The notes beneath the pieces are model-generated. The model was not told where the DNA came from. It searched no databases and saw nothing but the letters and a program-made list of their open reading frames with translations. The position numbers and the translations under genes are program-made. From Burkholderiales bacterium (GTDB taxonomy: Bacteria; Pseudomonadota; Gammaproteobacteria; Burkholderiales; Burkholderiaceae_C), in NCBI GenBank assembly GCA_947462175.1, contig CANHOE010000054.1, forward strand, positions 1 to 11,222: a stretch of 11,222 nucleotides of DNA. The letters run 5' to 3'. Of this stretch, positions 1 through 6,225 are shown in pieces; positions within the stretch are counted from its first letter, which is position 1, and each line of letters opens with the position of its first letter.

Positions 1-186
1 GGCCAGTTCAATGGCACTGTCATTCACGAACTGGCATCTGTAGGCATACAAGACTTCAAAAACGCCTACACCTCGCACCACAAGATTGTCTACAAACGAT
101 TCGGCAAAGACACTTTCGTTTACCTGATTGCCTCACACAAACAGGATTTTCCGACTTTGCTTTCTAAAATTATCTTGGGCCGATAG
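1..186 (+). CDS. RelE/ParE-family toxin, C-terminal part (5' end outside window)
   Basis: The frame is open from base 1 and ends with TAG at 184-186, giving 61 residues of a C-terminus. The segment reads IHELASVGIQDFKN, then HKIVYKRFGKDTFVYLIASHKQDF and a final LLSKIILGR; this fits the end of ParE-like toxins, where a His-Glu-Leu stretch leads into a basic 'R/K-IVY+' strand, a hydrophobic strand and a 'DF..LL' helix. Family knowledge: such toxins act in the cytoplasm (ParE on DNA gyrase, RelE on ribosome-bound mRNA) and are paired with an upstream antitoxin, which here would lie left of the window. Which target this one has cannot be told. Its base composition is more AT-rich than the catabolic genes. 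It lies outside the left copy of the 57-bp repeat, so it probably belongs to the flanking chromosome. A hairpin terminator follows 19 nt after the stop. Confidence 0.75.
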   Translation, partial: GQFNGTVIHELASVGIQDFKNAYTSHHKIVYKRFGKDTFVYLIASHKQDFPTLLSKIILGR

Positions 187-199
187 AACTCGTAAGACT

Positions 200-256
200 G
201 AAATGAAAAACGCGCCCGAAGGCGCGTTTTTACATGCTTTTTGGCGGAGTGGACGG
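200..256. repeat. Left copy of 57-bp direct repeat, attL-like (tRNA-Asp 3' end)
   Basis: Bases 200-256 align without gaps to 10955-11011 (constant offset 10755). I count five mismatches, at 228, 234, 235, 240 and 241. The right 15 bases (242-256) equal the 3' end of tRNA-Asp including its CCA, read on the minus strand; the rest is the tRNA trailer with its terminator hairpin. Similarity stops abruptly at 257, where the intact gene continues into the T-stem and this copy does not. A truncated tRNA 3' end at one border and a full tRNA at the other is the usual outcome of site-specific integration into a tRNA gene. That interpretation is inference; the repeat itself is direct. Confidence 0.75.
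206..231. terminator. Bidirectional hairpin terminator (left copy)
   Basis: A perfect hairpin: A5 then CGCGCC, loop CGAA, then GGCGCG and T5. On the plus strand it ends in five T and can terminate the toxin gene. On the minus strand it has a TTCG tetraloop and also ends in a T-run. The same hairpin, with one change in the 3' arm flank, lies downstream of tRNA-Asp at 10961-10986, so this copy is probably the original tRNA terminator displaced by insertion. Confidence 0.8.
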
Positions 257-420
257 CGGCCGGCTCTCGCGGGAAGCGACTGCCGGCGGTGTGGCCAAGC
301 TGGTGCTCAACCTGGTTCAGGCCAAGCCGGCCAAACGCCGTCGCGTCAAAAAAGTGACCTGAGTACACCACGCGCCGGTCTTCGCCCCAGAGGGATGGCG
401 GCAGCATGAGCGCTTTGTAA

Positions 421-480
421 ATGGCCGTCGTGGGGGGTGGCATGGGCGCGGCCAGCCTCTTTGAGGTGACCACAAGCTGA
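421..480 (+). pseudogene. Possible thiolase C-terminal remnant
   Basis: The frame from 421 reads MAVVGGGMGAASLFEV before a stop at 478-480. Thiolases end in a Cys followed by a glycine-rich loop of the form CIGGGMGAA and then a short Phe-Glu strand. Here the glycine loop and the FE ending match, but the position of the catalytic Cys is Val, and an in-frame TAA lies immediately upstream at 418-420. At 19 residues the match could be chance. A thiolase would fit the CoA-ester chemistry next door, which is why I record it. Confidence 0.25.
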
Positions 481-517
481 GGCAGCGCTGAACACGTTTC
501 AGTGGCCGCTGCGCACG

Positions 518-538
518 CGTGCTCGCTACCCGAGCACG
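518..538. repeat. Inverted repeat, GC-rich stem-loop
   Basis: Perfect 8-bp arms, CGTGCTCG at 518-525 and CGAGCACG at 531-538, around the loop CTACC. It lies about 80 nt past the stop of the last gene of the minus-strand operon. No T-run follows on either strand, so a classic intrinsic terminator is not supported. It could stabilise the operon mRNA 3' end or be chance in GC-rich DNA. Confidence 0.35.
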
Positions 539-617
539 TACACCCGACCCGCTGACAACGCTTCATCAAGGAGGGCGGCGTGTTGGGGACTATTCAGGCG
601 CAGCGCCCGGTAGACCT

Positions 618-1430
618 TCATTGCGCTGTGCGCGGCATCAGGCCCATCAGATTGCGGGTGAAGCCACCGTCGACTGTCAGGTCGACGCCATTGACGTAAC
701 CGCTGCGATCACTGGCCAGGTAGACGACCGCGTCGGCGATCTCTTCGGGCTGGCCGATGCGGCGCAAGGGAATGGCTTGGCCGCGCAGCTCCGCCGCTCC
801 GGGCCGACCGTAGGCCTCCTGTGTCATGCCGGTCCAGGTCATGCCTGGACACACCGTGTTGCTGCGGATGCCCTGCGGGCCCCATTCGATGGCCAACTGC
901 CGCGACAGCATCGACACGGCAGCCTTACTGATGGCGTAAGCGCCCGAGTGACCCGTGGGATGTGTGGCTGCGATGGACGCTATGTGGATGATGGCCCCCC
1001 TGCCGGTCGTCCGCATCTGCCGACCAAAGGCCTGGGCACACAGGAAGTAGCCCGTGAGATTGACCGAAATGACGCGGTTCCATTCCTGCAAGGACATGTC
1101 TTCCAGGCTGGCGGCCTTGAGCACGCCGGCGGCATTGACCAGCACGTCGCAGGGGCCGAGCGCCTCCTGCACGCGCGCGGCGGCGGCGCTGACGGCGGCT
1201 TCGCCGCTGGTGTCGCAGCCGATCGCGACGGCTTTCACCCCGAGCGTCTGGGCCTGTGCCGCCGTGGCCTGCGCGCCGGCCAGGTCGCAATCGATGACGG
1301 CGACATGAGCCCCGAGCCGGGCCAAGGCCAGCGCGGTGGCGCGGCCGATGCCGCTGCTCCCACCCGTGATGGCGCAGACCCGGCTGGCCAGGCCGGTGTG
1401 TTCGGATGCAGAAAGCGGCGTGCTGTCCAC
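618..1430 (-). CDS. Short-chain dehydrogenase/reductase SDR1 (NAD-type)
   Basis: Classical SDR of 270 residues: a cytoplasmic oxidoreductase that interconverts a hydroxyl and a keto group with a nicotinamide cofactor. Visible motifs are the cofactor loop TGGSSGIG (22-29), NAAG (99-102), active-site Asn124, Ser152, Tyr165 and Lys169 (YxxxK), and the CPGMTWTGMTQ substrate-side segment near 194-204. The second strand ends VID, with Asp47, which in this family usually binds the adenosine ribose and favours NAD(H). I chose the GTG at 1428-1430: a GGGG stretch lies 8 nt upstream, and this start makes the protein align without gaps to SDR2 (4355-5167) from the opening M-x-S-T to the last residue. 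TTG at 1434-1436 would add two residues. It is the last gene of the minus operon, beginning 15 nt after the binding-protein stop. Substrate unknown. Confidence 0.92.
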   Translation of the reverse strand: MDSTPLSASEHTGLASRVCAITGGSSGIGRATALALARLGAHVAVIDCDLAGAQATAAQAQTLGVKAVAIGCDTSGEAAVSAAAARVQEALGPCDVLVNAAGVLKAASLEDMSLQEWNRVISVNLTGYFLCAQAFGRQMRTTGRGAIIHIASIAATHPTGHSGAYAISKAAVSMLSRQLAIEWGPQGIRSNTVCPGMTWTGMTQEAYGRPGAAELRGQAIPLRRIGQPEEIADAVVYLASDRSGYVNGVDLTVDGGFTRNLMGLMPRTAQ

Positions 1431-1445
1431 CGGCAAGGCCCCGTT

Positions 1446-2660
1446 TTACTGACGGGTCATGGGCTTGAGCACCACGCCCGGGTTGACCGCGGTCTTGGGG
1501 AACACCGTGACCACCTTGCCACCTTGCCACTGCACGGTGGTTGTCACCGCGCGCAGGTTCTGGAAGTTCTTGTCGAACTTCACGCCGAAGCCGTTGAGGT
1601 AGGTGCCGATCGGCTTGTCCATCTTGGCGGCGGCGGCCAGCACCTTCTGTGGCTCGGTGCTGCCGGCAGCCTGGATCGCCTCGAACAGAATCTGCGTGCC
1701 CACGTAGGAGGTCAGGCTCTGGGTCTGGATGGGGTCGCTCTTGTACTTGGCGCGGTAGGCGTCCAGGAAACCCTTCACGCCGGGGGCGAACTTCTCGGAC
1801 ACGTCCGAGCGCGGGTAGGTGATGACCAGCAGGCCCTCCACCCCGGCGGCACCCTGCGCCTGCAAGGTCTCGGGCGTGTCGCCGGTACCGATGAACACGG
1901 TGGCGGCCGGGCTGAAGCCCTGGTCGCGCATGGTCTTGAGCAGCAGGTTGCCGTCGGCCACGTAGCCCGTTTCCACCACCACGTCGGGCGCGGCGACCTT
2001 CATGCGCAGCACGGTGTCGTTGAGGTCGACCGAACGGGCCGAGTGCGAGCCAATCCCGACGACCTTGACGCCAAAGGCTTCCAGCAGACGCTTCTGTTTC
2101 TGGCCGATGCTGCTGCCGTAGCTGGAATCCTCGTGCTCGATCCAGACCTTCAGGTCCTTGAAGGGTTTCTTGGCCGCCGGCGCTACCAGATCGCGCAGGG
2201 TATCGATGGTGCTGATGGCAAACGTCTCGGCGTTGGGGCCGGTGCGCAGGTAGTTGGGCAGGCCGCGCATCGTCAGGTCTTCGGCCAGGGCGATGGTTTC
2301 CAGGTAGACGCGGTCAAAGCGCAGGGCCGAGTCGCTGGCGGTGTTGGAGATGCCGCTGGTGTAGGTGCCGCCGAAGAAGTCGACCTTGTCGCGGTTCATC
2401 AGTTGTTCGACCGCCTGTATGCCTTGCTGCGGGTTGGAGGCGTCTCCGTTGACGATCTGCACGCGGCGGCCCAGCAGGCCGCCCGAGCCGTTGACCTTGT
2501 CTGCCGCCATCTCGAAACCGCGCGTCACCTCGGCACCGTACTGCGCCATTGGACCGCTGAAGGGGTTGATCGCCCCCATTTTGAGCGGTGGCTGCTGGGC
2601 AAACGCCGGAGCGGCGGCGATGGCGGCCGCGACAGCGGCGAGTTGGAAGAGTCGTTTCAT
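1446..2660 (-). CDS. Periplasmic substrate-binding protein of a Liv-type ABC transporter
   Basis: A 404-residue extracytoplasmic solute receptor of the branched-chain amino acid/amide family (Peripla_BP_6 type). It begins with a clear signal peptide: basic MKR, an Ala-rich core, and AFA just before Gln22 as the likely cleavage point. The mature protein starts with the KMGAINPFSGPMAQYG strand-loop, followed by a GGLLGR turn and an NPQQGIQAVEQLM helix, all typical of LivJ/LivK-like receptors. The ATG at 2658-2660 has GGAGA 8 nt upstream; the open frame extends further upstream but that part is antisense-like and lacks a signal peptide. In this superfamily such receptors often bind aromatic or short acids rather than amino acids, and the ligase and SDR neighbours point that way. 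It should serve the permease/ATPase genes at 5335-8756, which are transcribed divergently; there is no other receptor gene in the window. Confidence 0.92.
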   Translation of the reverse strand: MKRLFQLAAVAAAIAAAPAFAQQPPLKMGAINPFSGPMAQYGAEVTRGFEMAADKVNGSGGLLGRRVQIVNGDASNPQQGIQAVEQLMNRDKVDFFGGTYTSGISNTASDSALRFDRVYLETIALAEDLTMRGLPNYLRTGPNAETFAISTIDTLRDLVAPAAKKPFKDLKVWIEHEDSSYGSSIGQKQKRLLEAFGVKVVGIGSHSARSVDLNDTVLRMKVAAPDVVVETGYVADGNLLLKTMRDQGFSPAATVFIGTGDTPETLQAQGAAGVEGLLVITYPRSDVSEKFAPGVKGFLDAYRAKYKSDPIQTQSLTSYVGTQILFEAIQAAGSTEPQKVLAAAAKMDKPIGTYLNGFGVKFDKNFQNLRAVTTTVQWQGGKVVTVFPKTAVNPGVVLKPMTRQ

Positions 2661-2715
2661 AGAGGTGTCTCCGTTAGAGGGGTTACAAGAGGCGATGGGT
2701 TCGGGGTGTCTGGGC

Positions 2716-4347
2716 TCAGCGCTTGAGTTCGATGCCCAGCTGCTTTCGGTCGATGGCGTCGGGGGGCAGCGGCTGCTGCAGCTTGTACTTTTCGATGCGC
2801 AGGGTGGCGGTCTTGGGCAGCTCGCGCTGCAGCACCAAGAAACGCGGCACCATGAAGTAGGGCATCTCGCGGTTGCAAAAGACAAAAAACGCAGTCGGGT
2901 CGATCACCGTGTCCGGCTTGAGGACCAGGTGCGCCACCAGTTCGTCGTGGCCCAGCTCGTTGTGGGTACCCACCACCGCGGCCTCGGCCACGGCCGTGTG
3001 TTGGCGCAGGTGGTTCTCGACCACGCGGGTGGACACGTTCTCGCCACCCACGCGCAGGTAGTCCTTGATGCGGGCCATAAAGCGCAGGCAGCCCTGCTCG
3101 TCGATCAGGCCCATGTCGCCGCTGTGCCACCAGCCGTCCACCAGTGTCTGGCGGGTCTTTTCCGGATCCTTGTAATAGCCGCGCAGGATGTAGTCGGGGC
3201 CCAGCTTATGGCGGACCTTGATCTCGCCCTCCTGCCCGCAGGGCCGCTCGGCGCCGGCCTGCGGATCGACGATCTGCAGCTCCGTGTAAGGCGCGGGCGG
3301 GCCTGCGGTGCCCAATTGGGGCTGGTCGAAGTCGCAGATGGTCGCATTGCCGGCTTCGGTGGTGCCGTACAGCTCCATGAACTTGGTGTTGGGCCAGCGC
3401 GCCCGCAGCGCCGCCGGATCGTCCACCGGCCAGCCGACCCACAGCCGCAGGTGCGCCTGGCCTTGGCGCTCGGCGTCGCCAATCGGCTGGCCCAGCATCA
3501 CCGGCACGATGGTCCCAGTGCTGAACGTCACCGACACGTTGTAGCGGTTGATGTCGCCCCAGAAACGTGAGGCCGAGAACCAGTCGACCTGCACGATCTC
3601 GCAGCCGGCCGCCATCGCAAACGGTCCACCGAACACCATGTAGGCGACGTGGTACTGCGGCAGCACGTAGTACACCACCTCGCCGGACTTCATGCGGAAG
3701 TAGTCCGCGTAGAACAGGGCACGGAACACATAGGAGCGCTGCGTGGTCGAGACGCCTTTGGGCAACCCCGTGGTGCCCGAGGTGTACCAGATGCCTTGGA
3801 GGTCGCTGCCCGACACCGGCTCTGGCTGCACGAAATGTGTGTCGTGCTGCTGGTGGTCGGCAAACAAGGAAGCCTGTGCACGGCAATCCGGCGCCAGCTC
3901 GTCCACGAACAGCACCCGCTCGATCTTGGTCAGGGCGTCCTGCACCGGTGCGATCTTTTCGTCGAACAGGGCACGCGATGTGATCAACGCCACAGCGTCT
4001 GCATGGTCGATGATGTAACGCAGCGATTCGCCGCGCAGGAACTGGTTCAGCGGCACCATCACCAGCCCACACTTGCTCAGCGCGTGGTACAGGTAGGCGT
4101 ATTCCATGCTGTTGGGCAGGAAGATCGCCACATGGTCGCCTTTCCTGAGACCGAGCGAGACGAACAGGTTGCAGATTCGTCCCACGTTGCGGGCGAACTC
4201 AGCGTAGGTGATCGGCGCTTGTCCAGTAAGCCGGAAGTACACCTTCGTTTCGGGGTTGGGGATGCGCGCCAGCGACCAGTCGAGCAACTCGCCGAAGGTT
4301 TGCGGGTACGCGGATGTCGCGTAGGCGCTGTAGTCGGTTGTGCTCAT
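2716..4347 (-). CDS. ATP-dependent acyl-CoA ligase (AMP-forming)
   Basis: A 543-residue member of the ANL adenylate-forming family, CaiC/acyl-CoA synthetase-like and of full length. It would activate a carboxylic acid to an acyl-AMP and then a CoA thioester in the cytoplasm. Motifs in order: P-loop YTSGTTGLPKG (188-198), ELYGTTEAG (325-333), HSGD (408-411), and the hinge RIKDYLRVGGENVS (426-439). The C-terminal A10 motif is unusual: PKTATLRIEK at 511-520 puts Leu516-Arg517 where most members have Gly-Lys, the Lys that catalyses adenylation; a Lys follows at 520. The start is the ATG at 4345-4347, 7 nt after the SDR2 stop, with no clear Shine-Dalgarno sequence, so translation is probably coupled. 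The receptor gene starts 55 nt downstream. The imported compound is presumably its substrate or a precursor; identity not readable. Confidence 0.93.
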   Translation of the reverse strand: MSTTDYSAYATSAYPQTFGELLDWSLARIPNPETKVYFRLTGQAPITYAEFARNVGRICNLFVSLGLRKGDHVAIFLPNSMEYAYLYHALSKCGLVMVPLNQFLRGESLRYIIDHADAVALITSRALFDEKIAPVQDALTKIERVLFVDELAPDCRAQASLFADHQQHDTHFVQPEPVSGSDLQGIWYTSGTTGLPKGVSTTQRSYVFRALFYADYFRMKSGEVVYYVLPQYHVAYMVFGGPFAMAAGCEIVQVDWFSASRFWGDINRYNVSVTFSTGTIVPVMLGQPIGDAERQGQAHLRLWVGWPVDDPAALRARWPNTKFMELYGTTEAGNATICDFDQPQLGTAGPPAPYTELQIVDPQAGAERPCGQEGEIKVRHKLGPDYILRGYYKDPEKTRQTLVDGWWHSGDMGLIDEQGCLRFMARIKDYLRVGGENVSTRVVENHLRQHTAVAEAAVVGTHNELGHDELVAHLVLKPDTVIDPTAFFVFCNREMPYFMVPRFLVLQRELPKTATLRIEKYKLQQPLPPDAIDRKQLGIELKR

Positions 4348-4354
4348 GGCGTGG

Positions 4355-5167
4355 TCATCGCGCGGTGCGCGGTGTCAGGCTGGTCAGGTTGCGGGTGTAG
4401 CCGCCGTCCACGACGATGTCGGCGCCGGTGATGTACGCACTGCGGTCGCTGGCCAGGAACAGCACCGTCTCGGCCACTTCCTCTGGCTGTCCGATGCGCC
4501 CCAGGGGTATCACCTTGCTGCGATGTTCGCTCTCCCCGGACCGGCTGTACGACGCCTGGGTCATGCCGGTCCAGGTCATGCCGGGGCAGACGGTGTTGCT
4601 GCGCACTCCCAATGGACCCCATTCCAGCGCCAGTTGTCGCGACAGCATCACGACACCCGCCTTCGCGACCGCATACGAACCTGAGTGAGATGTGGCATGT
4701 TCTGCGGTGATCGATGCGATATGCACCACGCTGCCTTGGCCCCTTGCCAGCATGCCCCGCCCGAAGGCCTGCGCGCAAAGGAAATAGCCGGTGAGGTTGA
4801 TGTCCATCACGCTGCGCCAATCGTCAAGCGGCAGGTCGACCAGGCTGCCTGCCTTCAGGATGCCGGCCGAATTGACCAGCACATCGCACGGGCCCAGATC
4901 CCGTTCGGTGCAGGCGGCCGCCGCCGCCACCTCGTCGGGCCGGCTGGTGTCACATGTCACGGCAATGGCCCTGCCACCTGCAGCCCCCACCTCGTCGGCC
5001 ACTGCCTGGATATTGGTGAAAGTGCGTCCGATGAGAGCCACCGCGGCACCACGCGCCGCCAGTGCCAGCGCAGCGGACCGTCCGATACCGCTGCCGGCGC
5101 CAGTGACGACGCAGACTTGGCCGTCAAATTCCATTTCGCGTAGGCGGGTGAGGGAAGTGCTGTTCAT
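4355..5167 (-). CDS. Short-chain dehydrogenase/reductase SDR2 (NADP-type)
   Basis: Classical SDR of 270 residues and first gene of the minus-strand operon. Motifs: cofactor loop TGAGSGIG (22-29), NSAG (99-102), Asn124, Ser152, Tyr165, Lys169, and the same CPGMTWTGMTQ segment as SDR1. The end of the second strand reads IGRT, with Gly47-Arg48 in place of the acidic residue of SDR1; in this family a basic residue here usually means NADP(H). It aligns end to end with SDR1 without gaps, and by eye about 75 of the last 110 residues are identical, so the two arose by duplication. Start: the ATG at 5165-5167 gives the M-N-S-T opening shared with SDR1; the Shine-Dalgarno sequence is weak. A perfect TATAAT lies about 37 nt upstream on the same strand. 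Keto/hydroxy substrate unknown. Confidence 0.93.
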   Translation of the reverse strand: MNSTSLTRLREMEFDGQVCVVTGAGSGIGRSAALALAARGAAVALIGRTFTNIQAVADEVGAAGGRAIAVTCDTSRPDEVAAAAACTERDLGPCDVLVNSAGILKAGSLVDLPLDDWRSVMDINLTGYFLCAQAFGRGMLARGQGSVVHIASITAEHATSHSGSYAVAKAGVVMLSRQLALEWGPLGVRSNTVCPGMTWTGMTQASYSRSGESEHRSKVIPLGRIGQPEEVAETVLFLASDRSAYITGADIVVDGGYTRNLTSLTPRTAR

Positions 5168-5203
5168 TCGAAACCGTTTGCAGCGGTGTGGAAAATAATA
5201 TCA

Positions 5204-5209
5204 ATTATA
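5204..5209 (-). promoter_or_regulatory. Candidate -10 box of the minus operon
   Basis: Read on the minus strand, 5209-5204 is a perfect TATAAT, 36 nt from the SDR2 start codon. At 17-nt spacing the -35 position is GGGTAT (5232-5227), a poor match that touches the edge of the palindrome at 5231-5257. A good -10 with a weak -35 under a palindromic site suggests a regulated promoter. No transcript evidence is available. Confidence 0.4.
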
Positions 5210-5230
5210 CCGATGAGTAGCACATAATAC

Positions 5231-5257
5231 CCCTGTTTGAACATTAATCAAACAGGG
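5231..5257. promoter_or_regulatory. Palindrome 1 of the divergent region (candidate operator)
   Basis: Perfect 10-bp arms, CCCTGTTTGA at 5231-5240 and TCAAACAGGG at 5248-5257, with a 7-bp AT-only-but-one spacer. It lies between two divergent operons and next to the -35 region of the minus operon. No T-run follows, and a terminator would make no sense between divergent starts, so a binding site for a dimeric regulator is the better reading. The regulator is not identifiable in the window. Confidence 0.6.
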
Positions 5258-5286
5258 TAGAAATACTTATGGTAAGTATTTCTACC
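5256..5286. promoter_or_regulatory. Palindrome 2 of the divergent region (candidate operator)
   Basis: Perfect 14-bp arms, GGTAGAAATACTTA at 5256-5269 and TAAGTATTTCTACC at 5273-5286, separated by TGG. It overlaps the last two bases of palindrome 1. Such a long perfect dyad in an AT-rich 167-bp divergent region is unlikely to be chance. It could be an operator for a TetR-, GntR- or MarR-like dimer or an RNA hairpin in the livH leader; the sequence alone does not decide. Confidence 0.65.
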
Positions 5287-5334
5287 AATCAGTAGCATTG
5301 CACTACATTTTTGTACTGAACCCACTTCTTCGCC

Positions 5335-6225
5335 ATGGAACATATCGTCACCGTGCTGGTTTACGGGTTGCTGCTGGGCGGGGTCTATGGCCTGGTCAGC
5401 ATCGGCCTGAACCTGATCTTCGGCGTCGTACGCATCGTGAATTTCGCCCAGGGCGAACTCGTGATGTTCGGCATGTACGGCACCTATGTGGCCCACGCGC
5501 AGTTCGGGATCAACCCCTACCTGGCGGTGTTGGTGGTCGCGCCGGCGGTGGGGCTGCTGGGCATGGCCATCCAGCGGCTGGTGATACAGCCGCTCACGGC
5601 CGAACCCAACATGCAGATCTTTGCCACCTTTGGTCTGTTGATTTTCTTTCAGAACACGGTGCTGGCCCTCACGCGGGGCCAGGCCTACAGCATCGGCAAC
5701 AGTGCCGGCAACGCCGTGGTGGAGCTGGGTGATCTCAAGCTGAGCGCGGTGCGCGTGGTGACGCTGGTGGCCACCACGGTCATCACCATCGGCTTGCACC
5801 TGTTCCTGGCCCGCACCATGACCGGCAAGTCGATCCGTGCCGTCACCCAGGACAAGCGGGCGGCGCGCACCATGGGCATCAACGTCGAACGCACCTACCT
5901 GCTCACCTTTGGAATCGGCGCCGCGCTGGCCGGCATGGCCGGTGCGCTGCTCACGCCGATGTACTCGATCACGCCCGGTGTCGGCGGCAACTTCATTCTG
6001 GCCGCGTTCGCGGTGGTGGTGCTGGGGGGGCTGGGCAGCGTCTGGGGGGCCTACATCGGCGGCATGGTCGTCGGTGTGGTCGAGGTGTTTGCCGGCTTCT
6101 ACATCGACCCCGCGCTGCGCAGCGCTGTCTGGTTCGTCATTTTCCTGATCGTCCTGATCGTGCGTCCCTCAGGGCTCATGGGCCAGGTCGGCGCTGAAGA
6201 GGTGGGCTTCCGTGAGCAACATTGA
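5335..6225 (+). CDS. livH: Liv-type ABC transporter permease (LivH family)
   Basis: A 296-residue inner-membrane permease of the branched-chain amino acid/amide uptake family. The protein is strongly hydrophobic with about eight membrane segments. It shows NFAQGELVMFGMY (36-48), the cytoplasmic coupling loop TGKSIRAVTQDKRAARTMGI (163-182) that docks on the ATPases, and the late signature ITPGVGG...GGLGSVWGAYIGG (212-243). The ATG at 5335-5337 is not preceded by a recognisable Shine-Dalgarno sequence, which is notable for a first gene in an operon. Its 3' end overlaps the LivM-like gene by 14 nt. With 6212-8756 it forms the membrane part of the uptake system whose receptor is encoded at 1446-2660. 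The substrate is likely an organic acid rather than leucine, judged only from the neighbouring ligase and SDR genes. Confidence 0.95.
   Translation: MEHIVTVLVYGLLLGGVYGLVSIGLNLIFGVVRIVNFAQGELVMFGMYGTYVAHAQFGINPYLAVLVVAPAVGLLGMAIQRLVIQPLTAEPNMQIFATFGLLIFFQNTVLALTRGQAYSIGNSAGNAVVELGDLKLSAVRVVTLVATTVITIGLHLFLARTMTGKSIRAVTQDKRAARTMGINVERTYLLTFGIGAALAGMAGALLTPMYSITPGVGGNFILAAFAVVVLGGLGSVWGAYIGGMVVGVVEVFAGFYIDPALRSAVWFVIFLIVLIVRPSGLMGQVGAEEVGFREQH

Larger units (their letters stand above)
257..617. other. Gene debris, no intact gene
   Basis: This 360-base stretch carries no complete gene that I can support. On the plus strand, a frame entering from the repeat runs to TGA at 360-362 and ends in a very basic tail (AKPAKRRRVKKVT), which looks like the C-terminus of a nucleic-acid-binding protein; I cannot name the family. 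Bases 421-480 encode a short thiolase-like tail, listed separately. At 518-538 lies a GC-rich inverted repeat. The open frames on the minus strand in this stretch look like antisense shadows. The composition is GC-rich like the catabolic genes, and the mixture of unrelated 3' ends suggests a recombination scar just inside the left repeat. Confidence 0.5.

Noticed and set aside
120..569. A 149-codon minus-strand frame crossing the left repeat and debris zone
   Set aside because: It runs through the terminator hairpin and the tRNA fragment, has no recognisable domain and no ribosome binding site.
519..2726. A 735-codon open frame on the plus strand
   Set aside because: It lies exactly antisense to SDR1 and the binding-protein gene, which carry clear family motifs. 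Its own translation is low-complexity Gly/Ala/His/Arg with no recognisable domain, as expected for antisense frames of GC-rich genes.
2365..3570. A 401-codon open frame on the plus strand
   Set aside because: It is antisense to the ligase and the start of the binding-protein gene, with no motif and the same GC-driven shadow composition.
5231..5286. The two palindromes as intrinsic terminators
   Set aside because: No T-run follows either on either strand, and they lie between divergently transcribed genes, where no transcript needs to end.
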